Origin: Clostridiales bacterium UBA1758
GTDB taxonomy: Bacteria > Bacillota > Clostridia > Oscillospirales > UBA1758
NCBI GenBank assembly: GCA_002315595.1
Contig: DCHG01000067.1
Span: forward strand, 1-64,000
Length of the DNA stretch: 64,000 nt
Reading direction: 5' to 3'
The notes beneath the pieces are model-generated. The model was given only the letters and a program-made list of their open reading frames with translations. It was not told the origin of the DNA and searched no databases. Below, piece by piece: positions 9,137-17,605 of the stretch (positions within the stretch are counted from its first letter, which is position 1; each line of letters starts with the position of its first letter). A program made the translations under genes and the position numbers.

Positions 9137-10045
9137 TTATTCTGCCAGTCCTTCCGCGATACCGAGCAGTGCGATTCCTGCCATGACGATGACAACGATG
9201 AAGTACTGTAATTTTGTGAGTTTTTCTTTCAAAAAAATCCGCGACAGTATGACGGAAAGAATACTGTACGATGCGATGACGGGTGCGGCAACGACCGCCT
9301 TGCCGGACATTGCAAAGACATAGAAAAACTGTCCTGCGGTTTCAAAAATCGCCGCACAGAGCCGCGTACGCTCTTTCGGCAGACGAACGCGTTCACGCTT
9401 GATGCCGTAAACATAGACCGCAAGCACCACGGCGCACAGAAAGAACATAAATTCGTAGGCGAGCAGTGCATCGGATTCGCTCATCAGTTCCAACTCGTCG
9501 AGATAGATGGCGTCCGCAAAGGTACCGAGTCCGTCGATCAGACAATAGAGCAGGGGAAAAATGATCGCAATGGCACTGACGGTATATTTTTTGTCAACGG
9601 ATTGTGGAGTAAGTTCCGCATTGGAGAGTCTTTTTTCGACCAGAGCGAGGGCAAATACGCCGACGCAGATGATGCCGATGCCCAAAAGTTCCACACCCGA
9701 CGGACGATAGGAGAGAAAGATCATACAGAGAATGGCGGAAACCGCACCGGAGGAATTCTGCACCGGGGAGGAAACGGAGAGTTCGATATATCTCAATCCG
9801 AAATAGCCGATGGTCATCGAAAGGATATACATCGTCGAAACGGGAAGATAACGGACAAGGTCGATCGGGTGAAAGCCGCAGCCGGTGATGAAAAGGTACG
9901 CGGTGGCGTGAACGCCCATAACGACGCCGACGGCGATTGTTGTTTTCAGATGGCTGTATGTTTCATCGGAGTCGGAGCCTCGCTTATAAAACAGATCGGC
10001 GACGCCCCATGCGAGGAAGGTGATAATTGCGCAAAAAAACCACAT
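9137..10045 (-). CDS. EamA/DMT-superfamily transporter
   Basis: The protein has 302 residues made of about ten hydrophobic helices arranged as two EamA halves. It starts MWFFCAIITFLAWGVADLFY and ends with the usual short tail after ALLGIAEG. Such drug/metabolite transporters export or import small metabolites across the inner membrane; the substrate is unknown. It lies 15 bases downstream of the 173-residue gene in the gpr operon, so it is likely the last gene of that transcript. Confidence 0.85.
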   Translation of the reverse strand: MWFFCAIITFLAWGVADLFYKRGSDSDETYSHLKTTIAVGVVMGVHATAYLFITGCGFHPIDLVRYLPVSTMYILSMTIGYFGLRYIELSVSSPVQNSSGAVSAILCMIFLSYRPSGVELLGIGIICVGVFALALVEKRLSNAELTPQSVDKKYTVSAIAIIFPLLYCLIDGLGTFADAIYLDELELMSESDALLAYEFMFFLCAVVLAVYVYGIKRERVRLPKERTRLCAAIFETAGQFFYVFAMSGKAVVAAPVIASYSILSVILSRIFLKEKLTKLQYFIVVIVMAGIALLGIAEGLAE

Positions 10046-10060
10046 AAAGAGCCTTTCAAA

Positions 10061-10582
10061 TTATTTATCGGTGAGGTTGAGTACGAGTTCGGCGGAGTCG
10101 CTGAGATCCTTGATTTCGATTGCGACGATCCAGACGGAGATTTGATCCGCATCCTTATTCGCATCGGAGCCGGTGCGGATGAGGTCGATCTGAACGGCAC
10201 CATCGTGATCGTAGATGGAATCGACCTCGAATTTCGCCGTTTTCACATCTTCAAAGGCGAGAAAAATCAGGGATTTTTTGGTGAAGAATGCGGAATCCCA
10301 TCCGTCGTAGCCGGAGATCGCCGCCGTGTCGAAGACATCTCTGTTGGACTCTATGTAATCGAGTAGACCGTTAGAAGAGTAGACATTTGCAATTCCGGGG
10401 AGTTCGCCGTCGCCGGTTCTTGCCACGCTGACGGACATTGCGGAATAGACATACTTGTCCTCGACAACATCCGGCGCGGGACCGGCGACTTTTTCGGCGA
10501 CCTTGCCGCCGATCAGGGTGATTGCCAACGCGATGATGACAATTGCCACACCCTGAATGATGTGAGAATTTTTCAGTTTCAT
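10061..10582 (-). CDS. single-pass membrane protein of unknown function
   Basis: The protein has 173 residues with one N-terminal transmembrane segment (about 8-30, VAIVIIALAITLIGG), then an extracytoplasmic domain rich in Asp and Val. No family is recognised. It lies 23 bases after gpr, in the place where many Bacillota carry spoIIP, but it is much shorter than SpoIIP and shows no amidase motif. Being co-transcribed with gpr it may act in sporulation or germination; that is only inference from position. Confidence 0.7.
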   Translation of the reverse strand: MKLKNSHIIQGVAIVIIALAITLIGGKVAEKVAGPAPDVVEDKYVYSAMSVSVARTGDGELPGIANVYSSNGLLDYIESNRDVFDTAAISGYDGWDSAFFTKKSLIFLAFEDVKTAKFEVDSIYDHDGAVQIDLIRTGSDANKDADQISVWIVAIEIKDLSDSAELVLNLTDK

Positions 10583-10605
10583 GGAAAACCGCCTTTCGTG
10601 AGTGG

Positions 10606-11448
10606 TTATGCGAGAAATGAATCCATATCCGCGGATGAAATACCGCGGTGAAGGGCATAATTGATCCCCCGACCGAGTGAGCGAGCCGCGGTGGAAACCA
10701 GCGTATCAACATCCTTCGGCGTGACGATGAGAGGGGATTTATCCGTATCGGAAAGATCGACCACCGTCGGTAGTCCGAGAGCGATCACGGGAATTCCGAG
10801 TTCGGCGGAATTCAACGCATTGCGTGCGTTACCGACGCCGGAGCCGGGGGAGATACCCGCGTCCGTGATCTGTATGCTTCGCCCTAAACGGGTGGCGGAA
10901 CGCGCACAAAGGGCGTCCACGGCGATGACTGCGGCAGGGGAAACAATATCGCAAAGTCCCTTGATGAGTTCCGCGCTTTCCACACCCGTTGTACCAAGAA
11001 CACCGGGTGCGATGGCGGAAACCGGGCGCATCCCGCCGAAGTGTTCGGGATCGCGTGCGATGAGATGACGCGTGACCATGACGCTTTCCAATGTGACGGG
11101 GCCGACGGAATCCGCCGTAATACGGCGATTTCCGAGTCCACAGACGAGGATCGTGCCGTCTTTCGGAAGCAACCGTAAAAGCAATTCACCGATCGCCCGT
11201 GAAACGGAGTCGATTTCTTCGTCATCCCACAAAAAACTCCCATCGAGTTCAAGTGTCGCATAATTTCCGATCGGCTTGCTGAGTGCTTTTGCGCCTTCGT
11301 CGTCCAAGACCTCGACAAAATTGACGCGACAATCAAAGATCGTTTCCTCTTTTGCACGTACGCCTTGCAAAAAAGTTGCGGTTTTCGGGTTTTCGGCGTG
11401 AAACGCCTGCTGTGCTTCCAGCACCAAATCGGTCCGAACAGATACCAT
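10606..11448 (-). CDS. gpr: germination protease GPR
   Basis: The product is a 280-residue aspartic-type endoprotease that degrades small acid-soluble spore proteins at germination. The ATG at 11448 is chosen because GGAGG lies 7 bases upstream; an in-frame start 30 bases further upstream lacks a site. Family marks are the N-terminal MVSVRTDLVLEA, GLGNRRITADSVGP near 115-130 and AVIAVDALCARS near 190, which carry the two Asp residues known to be essential in GPR, then ITDAGISPGSGVGN. The neighbouring divergent rpsT is the arrangement common in Bacillota. Its presence indicates that the organism makes endospores. Confidence 0.95.
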   Translation of the reverse strand: MVSVRTDLVLEAQQAFHAENPKTATFLQGVRAKEETIFDCRVNFVEVLDDEGAKALSKPIGNYATLELDGSFLWDDEEIDSVSRAIGELLLRLLPKDGTILVCGLGNRRITADSVGPVTLESVMVTRHLIARDPEHFGGMRPVSAIAPGVLGTTGVESAELIKGLCDIVSPAAVIAVDALCARSATRLGRSIQITDAGISPGSGVGNARNALNSAELGIPVIALGLPTVVDLSDTDKSPLIVTPKDVDTLVSTAARSLGRGINYALHRGISSADMDSFLA

Positions 11449-11556
11449 TATACATCCTCCGCGGCATAAAATCCACAATTATTCTTCAAATAGTATCCGC
11501 AACATGGAACTATATATACAAAAAAAGAAATTATGTAAATTTTTTTGCGATTTTGC

Positions 11557-11585
11557 TTGATTTTTGCGTACAAGGATGATAAAAT
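11557..11585 (+). promoter_or_regulatory. promoter for rpsT
   Basis: The -35 box TTGATT (11557-11562) and the -10 box TAAAAT (11580-11585) are 17 bases apart. The predicted start near 11592 leaves a short leader before the Shine-Dalgarno site AAGGAGGTG (11605-11613). Confidence 0.65.
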
Positions 11586-11619
11586 AATTAAGCGACTAAA
11601 AAGTAAGGAGGTGGACAAT

Positions 11620-11886
11620 TTGCCGAATATTAAGTCTGCCAAGAAGCGTGCCAGCCTTTCCGCTATTTTCAATTCCAGAAATACAGTCATCAAGAGCGAA
11701 ATGAGAACCTCTATTCGTAGATTCAATGACGCTGTTGAAAATTCCGAGGCTGACAAGGTCGAAGCTTACAAGACTGCTGTGAGCAAGATAGATGTTGCCG
11801 TCAAGAAAGGCGTTATTCATAAAAATACCGCTGCTCACAAAAAGAGCGCGATGACTCTCAAGCTCAACGCTTCTGAGGCGAAGTAA
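11620..11886 (+). CDS. rpsT: 30S ribosomal protein S20
   Basis: The 88-residue protein has the S20 signature NIKSAKKR at the N-terminus and the helical Lys/Arg-rich sequence of this primary 16S rRNA binding protein. Translation starts at TTG 11620: the site AAGGAGG is 8 bases upstream, and homologues start at M(A/P)NIKSAKKR. An in-frame GTG at 11611 overlaps the ribosome site and is rejected. The rare TTG start may be tied to the translational autoregulation known for S20 in other bacteria, which is inference here. Confidence 0.95.
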   Translation: MPNIKSAKKRASLSAIFNSRNTVIKSEMRTSIRRFNDAVENSEADKVEAYKTAVSKIDVAVKKGVIHKNTAAHKKSAMTLKLNASEAK

Positions 11887-11901
11887 AGCTGATTGGCATG
11901 C

Positions 11902-11935
11902 AAGACCGCACGAGTGATCGTGCGGTCTTCTTTTT
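11902..11935 (+). terminator. rpsT terminator
   Basis: The arms AAGACCGCACGA and TCGTGCGGTCTT flank a 4-base loop and are followed by CTTTTT. Confidence 0.9.
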
Positions 11936-12101
11936 ATAAAACAAAAGGAAGAGATGACAGACATCTCTTCCTTTTGCATGATGGGGGGAATTGGGTATGG
12001 ATGAAAATGAGAGGAACTTCACTTCACTTATAGTATATCGGACAATTATGAACGAAAAAATGAAAAAATAAAAACAAATTGATAATATTTTGTGAATAAA
12101 A

Positions 12102-12134
12102 AAGGAGCCTTTCGCATAACGCGAAAGGCTCCTT
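12102..12134 (-). terminator. terminator of the amino acid ABC / M20 operon
   Basis: Read on the minus strand, AAGGAGCCTTTCGC and GCGAAAGGCTCCTT form a 14-base-pair stem with a 5-base loop and a following T run. It lies 6 bases after the M20 hydrolase stop. Confidence 0.85.
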
Positions 12135-12140
12135 ACAAAA

Positions 12141-13595
12141 TCAGTCTTCGATGACATAGGGGGCAACGCCGTCGGGGATCGGACAGACATAGCCGCCGTC
12201 GGCGGTGCGTTCGGCAAATTCCGCCTTTGCCGCGGAAAGTTTTTCAGGATTGGTCAAAACATCAATGACTGCACCGCAGATTGCTTTTGCGGCGAAGATC
12301 AGCCCTTTATCGCCGATCGTTGTCGCACCGCAGGAGACATTTTGCCACGAATGTCCGGGCGATCCGGACGGGAAGGTGGCGGTCGTCAACTGCGCCGTTG
12401 GCGTCAGCCAACTAACATCGCCGACATCGGTCGAACCGGGAGTAAATTCGTTGCCCGAACGGAAAGGAATGATAAAATCATTGATTGCACGCTTGCCGTT
12501 GTCGCTGAGTTTTTTGACTTCGGCGGCGATCGAGGTATCGAAACGGCAGGCGTTGCCCGGAAGTTCCGTTGCACCCGGGAAGGTTGCTTTCAGTTCCGCG
12601 GCGTATTTTTGTTCGTCCGCCGTATATTCGGGCATCGGAAGTACGGACAGACTGTCGAATAAGATCTTTTCAAGCGCAGTGTTCGGCACGGTATTTGCCG
12701 TTCCGTCGACGAAGATCCGTTCGTAGGTCGTTTCGGTCATCTTTGCCGCACCTTCGGCAAGCAGGTCGACACGACGCTGAAGTTCCAGTGTGTCTGCGAC
12801 CTTGCAGGAACGCACCATGTAAAGCACGGATGCGTGCGGCTGAACGACATTCGGCGAAACGCCGCCGCCATCGATCATCGCATAGTGGATGCGGCAATCG
12901 GTCGCCATATGCTCGCGCAAATACTGCGCACCGATGTTCATCAGTTCGATTGCGTCAAGCGCGGAACGCCCCTGTTCTGGGTTTCCCGCTGCATGAGAAG
13001 CGACGCCCTTGAATTTGTATAAAACCTGCGTGCAGGAGTTACAGGTGCCGGTCGTGATTTCGTTGGTGTCGCCCGGATGCCAGGAAAATGCGGCATCGAG
13101 TTTTTTCCACACGCCGTCGCGCGCCATGTACGCCTTTGATGCGCCACCTTCTTCACCGGGGCACCCGTAGAAAATCACTGTACCCGGTGTACCGGTTTCT
13201 TCTAAAAAGTGTTTGACACCGCATGCGGCGGCAAACGATCCCGCGCCGAGCATATTATGTCCGCAACCATGTCCGGAGCCGTTTTTGACCAGTTCTTTGC
13301 GTTCGAGTTCGCCCGCCTTTTGCGAAAGACCGGAAAGTGCGTCGAATTCACCCAAAATTCCGATGACGGGGCCGCCTTCGCCGGACTTGAAGGTGCCGGA
13401 AAACGCAGTCGGAATATCGCAAAGATTGGATTCGACGACGAAACCTTCCTCGGAGAGTAGTTTTTGATAAAGTTCGGCGGAGCCAAATTCTTTCAGTGAA
13501 AGTTCGGCAAGTTCCCAGATCTTATGAGAAAGATCAGTGTACTTTTTTGAATTAAAATCAATGTAATCGCAGGCATTTTTGAAGTAATCGGTCAT
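12141..13595 (-). CDS. M20-family amidohydrolase, AbgB-like
   Basis: The protein has 484 residues. Metal-binding motifs of the M20/AbgB group are visible: GSGHGCGHNMLG near 106-117, FYGCPGEEGG near 142-151 and SWHPGD near 171. The dimerisation-type segment SHAAGNPEQGRSALDAIELMN is near 200. AbgB-like enzymes cleave aminoacyl amides such as p-aminobenzoyl-glutamate or other N-acyl amino acids and dipeptides. The gene follows the ABC ATPase by 17 bases, so the importer very likely delivers its substrate. It has no signal peptide and is cytoplasmic. Confidence 0.9.
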   Translation of the reverse strand: MTDYFKNACDYIDFNSKKYTDLSHKIWELAELSLKEFGSAELYQKLLSEEGFVVESNLCDIPTAFSGTFKSGEGGPVIGILGEFDALSGLSQKAGELERKELVKNGSGHGCGHNMLGAGSFAAACGVKHFLEETGTPGTVIFYGCPGEEGGASKAYMARDGVWKKLDAAFSWHPGDTNEITTGTCNSCTQVLYKFKGVASHAAGNPEQGRSALDAIELMNIGAQYLREHMATDCRIHYAMIDGGGVSPNVVQPHASVLYMVRSCKVADTLELQRRVDLLAEGAAKMTETTYERIFVDGTANTVPNTALEKILFDSLSVLPMPEYTADEQKYAAELKATFPGATELPGNACRFDTSIAAEVKKLSDNGKRAINDFIIPFRSGNEFTPGSTDVGDVSWLTPTAQLTTATFPSGSPGHSWQNVSCGATTIGDKGLIFAAKAICGAVIDVLTNPEKLSAAKAEFAERTADGGYVCPIPDGVAPYVIED

Positions 13596-13612
13596 AAAAT
13601 CCTCGATTCTAA

Positions 13613-14353
13613 TCAGTACAGAACCTTGCTGAGAAACTCCTGCGTGCGTTGGTTCTGCGGATGGTTGAACAGATCTTCGGGTTTGCCGCTTTCGGCGATG
13701 ATGCCGTTGTCCATGAACAGGACGCGGTCGGATACTTCTTTGGCAAAGCCCATTTCGTGCGTGACGATGACGGAGGTCATGCCGTCACGCACAAGGGACT
13801 TGATAACTTCGAGTACTTCGCCGACCATTTCAGGGTCAAGTGCGGAGGTCGGTTCGTCAAAGAGCATGACATCCGGCTCCATTGCGAGGGCACGGACAAT
13901 GGCAAGACGCTGCTTCTGACCGCCGGAAAGGCGAGTCGGATGCTCGTTACGCTTATCGTACAGACCGACGCGGTTCAACAGTGATTTAGCGATCTCGTCC
14001 GCTTCCTGTTGAGTTTTCTTGTTAAGAAGCACCGGCGCGAGAGTGATGTTTTTTTGCACGGAAAGATGCGGAAAAACATTAAAATGCTGGAAGACCATAC
14101 CCATCTTCTGACGATGGATGTTGATGTCGACATTGGCGTTGGTTATTTCGGTACCTTCAAAGAAGATCTGACCGGCTTCCGGCACTTCAAGCAGGTTCAG
14201 GCAACGCAAAAACGTGCTTTTTCCGCCGCCGGACGGACCGATGATGGAAACGACTTCGCCCTTGCTGATATGTTCGGAAACGCCCTTGAGAACATGAAGG
14301 GTGCCCTTTCCGTTGAGCGTAAAACTCTTATGCAGATCAATCGTCTTAATCAT
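13613..14353 (-). CDS. polar amino acid ABC transporter ATP-binding protein (GlnQ type)
   Basis: The protein has 246 residues, the usual size for GlnQ/HisP proteins. Walker A is GPSGGGKST near 39-47, the signature is LSGGQKQR near 143, Walker B is [14 protein letters not shown] near 165, and the switch His is in VTHEMGFA near 200. It energises uptake of an amino acid or related compound through the permease encoded just upstream; the two genes overlap by 8 bases, indicating coupled translation. Confidence 0.95.
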   Translation of the reverse strand: MIKTIDLHKSFTLNGKGTLHVLKGVSEHISKGEVVSIIGPSGGGKSTFLRCLNLLEVPEAGQIFFEGTEITNANVDINIHRQKMGMVFQHFNVFPHLSVQKNITLAPVLLNKKTQQEADEIAKSLLNRVGLYDKRNEHPTRLSGGQKQRLAIVRALAMEPDVMLFDEPTSALDPEMVGEVLEVIKSLVRDGMTSVIVTHEMGFAKEVSDRVLFMDNGIIAESGKPEDLFNHPQNQRTQEFLSKVLY

Positions 14354-15020
14354 TGGCTTTCAGTCTCCTCTCGAATACGCCGAGCAGTTTGCTCAAAACG
14401 AAGGTCAGCACGAAGTAAATCACACCGACGATGAACAGACATTCAATGGTGAGGTAGGTGTTGCCCTTGACCTTCAAATAAGCGGTCATCAACTCGCCGA
14501 TAAAGAACGTGGATGCCAGCGAAGTATCCTTGACAATCATAATGAATTCGTTGCCGAGGGCGGGAAGAATGTTTTTGACCGCCTGCGGCAGAATGATGCG
14601 CGTCATGGTCTGACCGGAAGAAAGACCGAGACTGCGTGCGGCTTCGCTTTGACCGCGGTCGATCGCCTGAATGCCGGAACGGAAGACTTCCGAAACATAC
14701 GCGGCAGAGTTGATGATCAAAGCGATCGTAATGCTCATATAGTCCGAGATCTGAATAGGGAGAAGTTGCGGGATGAGGAAGTAGCCGACATACAACTGTA
14801 AAAGCATCGGCGTACCGCGGACGACTTCGACAATTGCGATGACGAGCCAGTTCAGGGGCTTGAATTTTGACATTCTGCCGATACAGAAAAGAATACCGAG
14901 CAATGCGCCGAAGACGACTGTGATCACGGAAAGAATCAAAGTGTAACTGACGCCCTCGATCAGGAATACTTTCCAGTATTTCGACAAAATATTGCCGATA
15001 TTGGTAATATATTCGCTCAT
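14346..15020 (-). CDS. polar amino acid ABC transporter permease
   Basis: The protein has 224 residues with about five hydrophobic helices. The EAA loop is seen as [22 protein letters not shown] near 130-150, the contact site for the ATPase. Sequence and size fit the HisM/GlnP family. It lies between the binding protein gene and the ATPase gene in one operon. Confidence 0.93.
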   Translation of the reverse strand: MSEYITNIGNILSKYWKVFLIEGVSYTLILSVITVVFGALLGILFCIGRMSKFKPLNWLVIAIVEVVRGTPMLLQLYVGYFLIPQLLPIQISDYMSITIALIINSAAYVSEVFRSGIQAIDRGQSEAARSLGLSSGQTMTRIILPQAVKNILPALGNEFIMIVKDTSLASTFFIGELMTAYLKVKGNTYLTIECLFIVGVIYFVLTFVLSKLLGVFERRLKAND

Positions 15021-15068
15021 TTTGACCTCCTAAAAGGGAATTAAGAATTTTCTTTATAAACAAGAGAA

Positions 15069-15100
15069 TGTCAAGGCCACCTTTTGGGTTGACCTTGACA
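15069..15100 (-). other. stem-loop between binding-protein gene and permease gene
   Basis: The outer arms TGTCAAGG and CCTTGACA pair exactly around a weaker inner stem and loop. There is no long T run on the minus strand. It probably stabilises or partly ends the transcript after the binding protein gene, giving more binding protein than permease. Confidence 0.6.
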
Positions 15101-15125
15101 GTTCATCTTTTAATTCTAATTGAGA

Positions 15126-15974
15126 TTAGCCTTCGATAACGTTTCCGTCTTCGTCGTAGGAAACATCGGCGGCGGTGTCAATACCGGCAAGTTCCTGGGC
15201 TTCGTCATACCATTCACCGTAGTAGCCGTTTTCGTAGGCTTTGGCAAGGATTTCGTTGACCTTGGCGGTCAGTTCGTCATCGCCCTTTTTGAGAAGGATG
15301 ACGTTATTTTCGGCTTCTTCGGAAACATCGAATTCAAAACCACTCATTGCGATGCCGTCGTTGTTGGCGATGATCGCGTCACCATTACCCTTTGCAACGG
15401 CAAGAGCGTCGATGTTACCGGCTCTGAGGGCTTCAACAGCAGTGCCGATATCGCCGAATTCCTTGATCTCGGCATCTTCCGGAAGTTGCTCGTTGCAGAG
15501 ATTCATTTGAAGGGAAGCGGTCTGTGCACCGACAACCAAGCCGGAGAAGTCATCGGCGGAAGAATACTTGCCGCCGTTTTCGGCGAGAACGATGATGACC
15601 TGTTCGGTTTCATTGTCGCCGGCGTAATAATAATCGGAAAGGTTATAGTTTGCGGCACGTTCTTCGGTGACAGAGTAGCCGGAGATCGACATATCGACGG
15701 AGCCGGACTGAACAGCAGCCTGGCAGGCGTCAAAACTCATCGGCTTGATGACGAGTTCTTTGCCCATTTCTTCGGCAATGAACTTCGCAAGAGAAACGTC
15801 AAATCCGATGTATTGATCCTGACCACTCTTGGAAGTGTCGACAAATTCCATCGGAGCAAAGTCCGGGGAAAGCGCGACAGTCAACTGATTGCTTTCTTTT
15901 TTTGCACAGCCGGTGAGGCTGAAGATGCTGACCACCATGATGAGGGCGGCGAGAAGAGAGATAACCTTTTTCAT
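15126..15974 (-). CDS. amino-acid-type ABC transporter substrate-binding lipoprotein
   Basis: The protein has 282 residues with a lipoprotein signal and lipobox LTGC at Cys22 (MKKVISLLAALIMVVSIFSL). The SBP_bac_3 fold is recognisable by LTVALSPDFAPMEF, the YIGFDVSLAKFIAEEMGKEL segment, and FDACQAAVQSGSVDMSISGYS. The protein would capture a polar amino acid or derivative outside the membrane and hand it to the downstream permease. It leads the operon and has its own strong promoter. Confidence 0.93.
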   Translation of the reverse strand: MKKVISLLAALIMVVSIFSLTGCAKKESNQLTVALSPDFAPMEFVDTSKSGQDQYIGFDVSLAKFIAEEMGKELVIKPMSFDACQAAVQSGSVDMSISGYSVTEERAANYNLSDYYYAGDNETEQVIIVLAENGGKYSSADDFSGLVVGAQTASLQMNLCNEQLPEDAEIKEFGDIGTAVEALRAGNIDALAVAKGNGDAIIANNDGIAMSGFEFDVSEEAENNVILLKKGDDELTAKVNEILAKAYENGYYGEWYDEAQELAGIDTAADVSYDEDGNVIEG

Positions 15975-16030
15975 TTGAATGATCCTTCTTTCATTATTTA
16001 ACCGAAACGGTTATTTTTTATAATGACAAT

Positions 16031-16059
16031 ATCATACGCGCATATTTATGCAATGTCAA
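16031..16059 (-). promoter_or_regulatory. promoter of the amino acid ABC / M20 operon
   Basis: On the minus strand, TTGACA (16054-16059) and TATGAT (16031-16036) are 17 bases apart. Transcription would start about 50 bases upstream of the binding-protein ATG. Confidence 0.75.
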
Positions 16060-16295
16060 GCGTATTTTTTATTTTTGTGAAAAAAGATAAAACAAGCGGG
16101 TTCAAAATGTATAAACTGTGAAGGTTAACAATGAATAAATGAATAAATCCTTGATTTCATTGGCCGTCCTACGGAAAACATCGGGAAGTGACGGAGGAAT
16201 GTTCATGCGAAGAGCATAGGATGCATAGAAACAAAAAATGCATAAAATCGGTCGTTATGCACAACAATATTCAAAATGTGAGAATGAAACGGAAA
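16060..16295. other. intergenic stretch with no gene seen
   Basis: This AT-rich stretch lies between the amino acid transporter promoter and the end of the kinase gene. It contains no plausible ORF with homology features, no RNA gene and no convincing terminator. A repeated ATGCATA motif (near 16220 and 16239) is too short to interpret. Confidence 0.4.
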
Positions 16296-17390
16296 TCAGC
16301 GAGAAATTCCGTTCAATTCAAACCGCAGATCCGCATTTTTCTTCGGCTGAATGGAGGCAAAATACTTTTCTTCCAACGGAATCCATCGTTCAATAAAGGC
16401 ATTCATGCCGTCCTCGCCTTCACGGGCAAGCAAACGGTCATACTGTTCTTCCGGCGAAAGGTCGACAAAGACTCGAACGGCGTAGTGATCCGCGAGCGCG
16501 GGATGGCAGGCGTAGGAACCTTCGACGACGACGATTTCGGCGGGAGCAAACGAAATCGGTGCGCCGAGGGACTGATCGGCACAGACGAACGGGCGGTAGG
16601 TGAAGGCTTCTCCGCGGGAAAGGGGCGTCAAGACTTCCGCGAGAAAGCGTTCGTGGTCAATATTTTCACCCGGAACATCAAAGCGTTCGGGGGCTCTTTG
16701 TTCGGGGCGGAGGAAGAAATCATCCATATGCAGCACGGGGACGCCGTATTTTTCGGCAAGTACACGCGCAAGCGTGGATTTTCCCGAAGTACAGCGTCCG
16801 TCGATGGCGACGATGACGGGGTGACGGTCGGTTTTTACCTTTGCGGCGGAAAAGATCGCGTCTGCCGCGACGGAAACATCGACTGAATTTGACGGACGGA
16901 TGACAACGCGATACGCGGGCGCATAGGCTGCACGGTACTGTTCACTGTGCGAGATCGTCGGGTAACCCGCCATCGAATAGGACATCAGGAAGCGTTTCAG
17001 GTCACAGGGCATAAAATCGAATAAACCGCGGTCGGCGGCTTCCAAGGCGATTCCGAGTTTCGTTCGGAAGGAACGCTTGTCGCCGGTGTGTTCGGTGGCG
17101 GAACGGACAAATTTGTCGTTTAACTCTTCCAATGGGTATTTTTTGTCGTCGATTGCACCAAGCATGACACGTGCAAGCCCGTTGCCGATGTCCTCGTAAA
17201 TTTCCTCGGAAAAGTCGTGACGGATGGTGGTGTATTCCTGCTTCAATCGGGCAAGGCTTTCCGCCGGATCGGCAATGAGATGACCGCCGCCGAACTCGTT
17301 TTGAAAGGCGAGTTTGATGACATCCTGCGCGGTCAGTTTCGGATAGCGTGCGGTATGACGGATCAGTGTTATATCAAACGGATGATACAT
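16296..17390 (-). CDS. uridine-kinase-like P-loop NTPase with extra N-terminal domain
   Basis: The protein has 364 residues. The ATG at 17390 has AAGGAG 8 bases upstream; the in-frame GTG 9 bases earlier touches the ribosome site. The C-terminal part (about 165-364) resembles uridine kinase/phosphoribulokinase: Walker A IDGRCTSGKST near 178-188, LHMDDFFLRPEQR near 203, and VVEGSYACHPAL near 275. The N-terminal 160 residues (YHPFDITLIRHTARYPKLTA onward) form a separate domain that I do not recognise. The product probably phosphorylates a nucleoside or similar small molecule in the cytoplasm. A TATAAT-like box at 17417-17422 on the minus strand may serve as its -10. Confidence 0.8.
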   Translation of the reverse strand: MYHPFDITLIRHTARYPKLTAQDVIKLAFQNEFGGGHLIADPAESLARLKQEYTTIRHDFSEEIYEDIGNGLARVMLGAIDDKKYPLEELNDKFVRSATEHTGDKRSFRTKLGIALEAADRGLFDFMPCDLKRFLMSYSMAGYPTISHSEQYRAAYAPAYRVVIRPSNSVDVSVAADAIFSAAKVKTDRHPVIVAIDGRCTSGKSTLARVLAEKYGVPVLHMDDFFLRPEQRAPERFDVPGENIDHERFLAEVLTPLSRGEAFTYRPFVCADQSLGAPISFAPAEIVVVEGSYACHPALADHYAVRVFVDLSPEEQYDRLLAREGEDGMNAFIERWIPLEEKYFASIQPKKNADLRFELNGISR

Positions 17391-17453
17391 GACAATCACT
17401 CCTTCAAACTAATGGTATTATACACGAAGCGGCAATTCTTTTCCAGTATTCGA

Positions 17454-17482
17454 TTGACAAAATCTGAAAATGCTGATATACT
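17454..17482 (+). promoter_or_regulatory. promoter of the ECF S-component leader RNA
   Basis: TTGACA (17454-17459) and TATACT (17477-17482) are separated by 17 bases. The RNA would start near 17489, at the beginning of the structured leader. Confidence 0.75.
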
Positions 17483-17486
17483 CTGT

Positions 17487-17592
17487 TGCGTCGACCGAAG
17501 TCGGCAACCGCACGGTCAAGCCGCTATTCCGATTTTGAATATGGTATCAGGAAGATACTTGTGCCTTGGAAAAGGTGAGGGTATCTTTTTTT
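17487..17592 (+). promoter_or_regulatory. candidate riboswitch or attenuator upstream of the ECF S-component gene
   Basis: Soon after the predicted transcription start, GACCG (17493-17497) can pair with CGGTC (17513-17517), and CGGC (17502-17505) with GCCG (17520-17523). These pairings interleave and so make an H-type pseudoknot. Downstream, AGATACTTGTGCCTT (17553-17567) pairs with AAGGTGAGGGTATCT (17572-17586) with one mismatch, followed by a T run: a typical terminator. GTATC (17544-17548) can instead pair with GATAC (17554-17558), which would break the terminator. I could not match the aptamer to a known class. Confidence 0.6.
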
Positions 17593-17605
17593 ATTTGGAG
17601 GAAGC

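Noticed and set aside
11942..11976. A second long hairpin after rpsT
   Set aside because: The stem CAAAAGGAAGAGATG/CATCTCTTCCTTTTG is real but has no T run and no linked gene, so no function is assigned.
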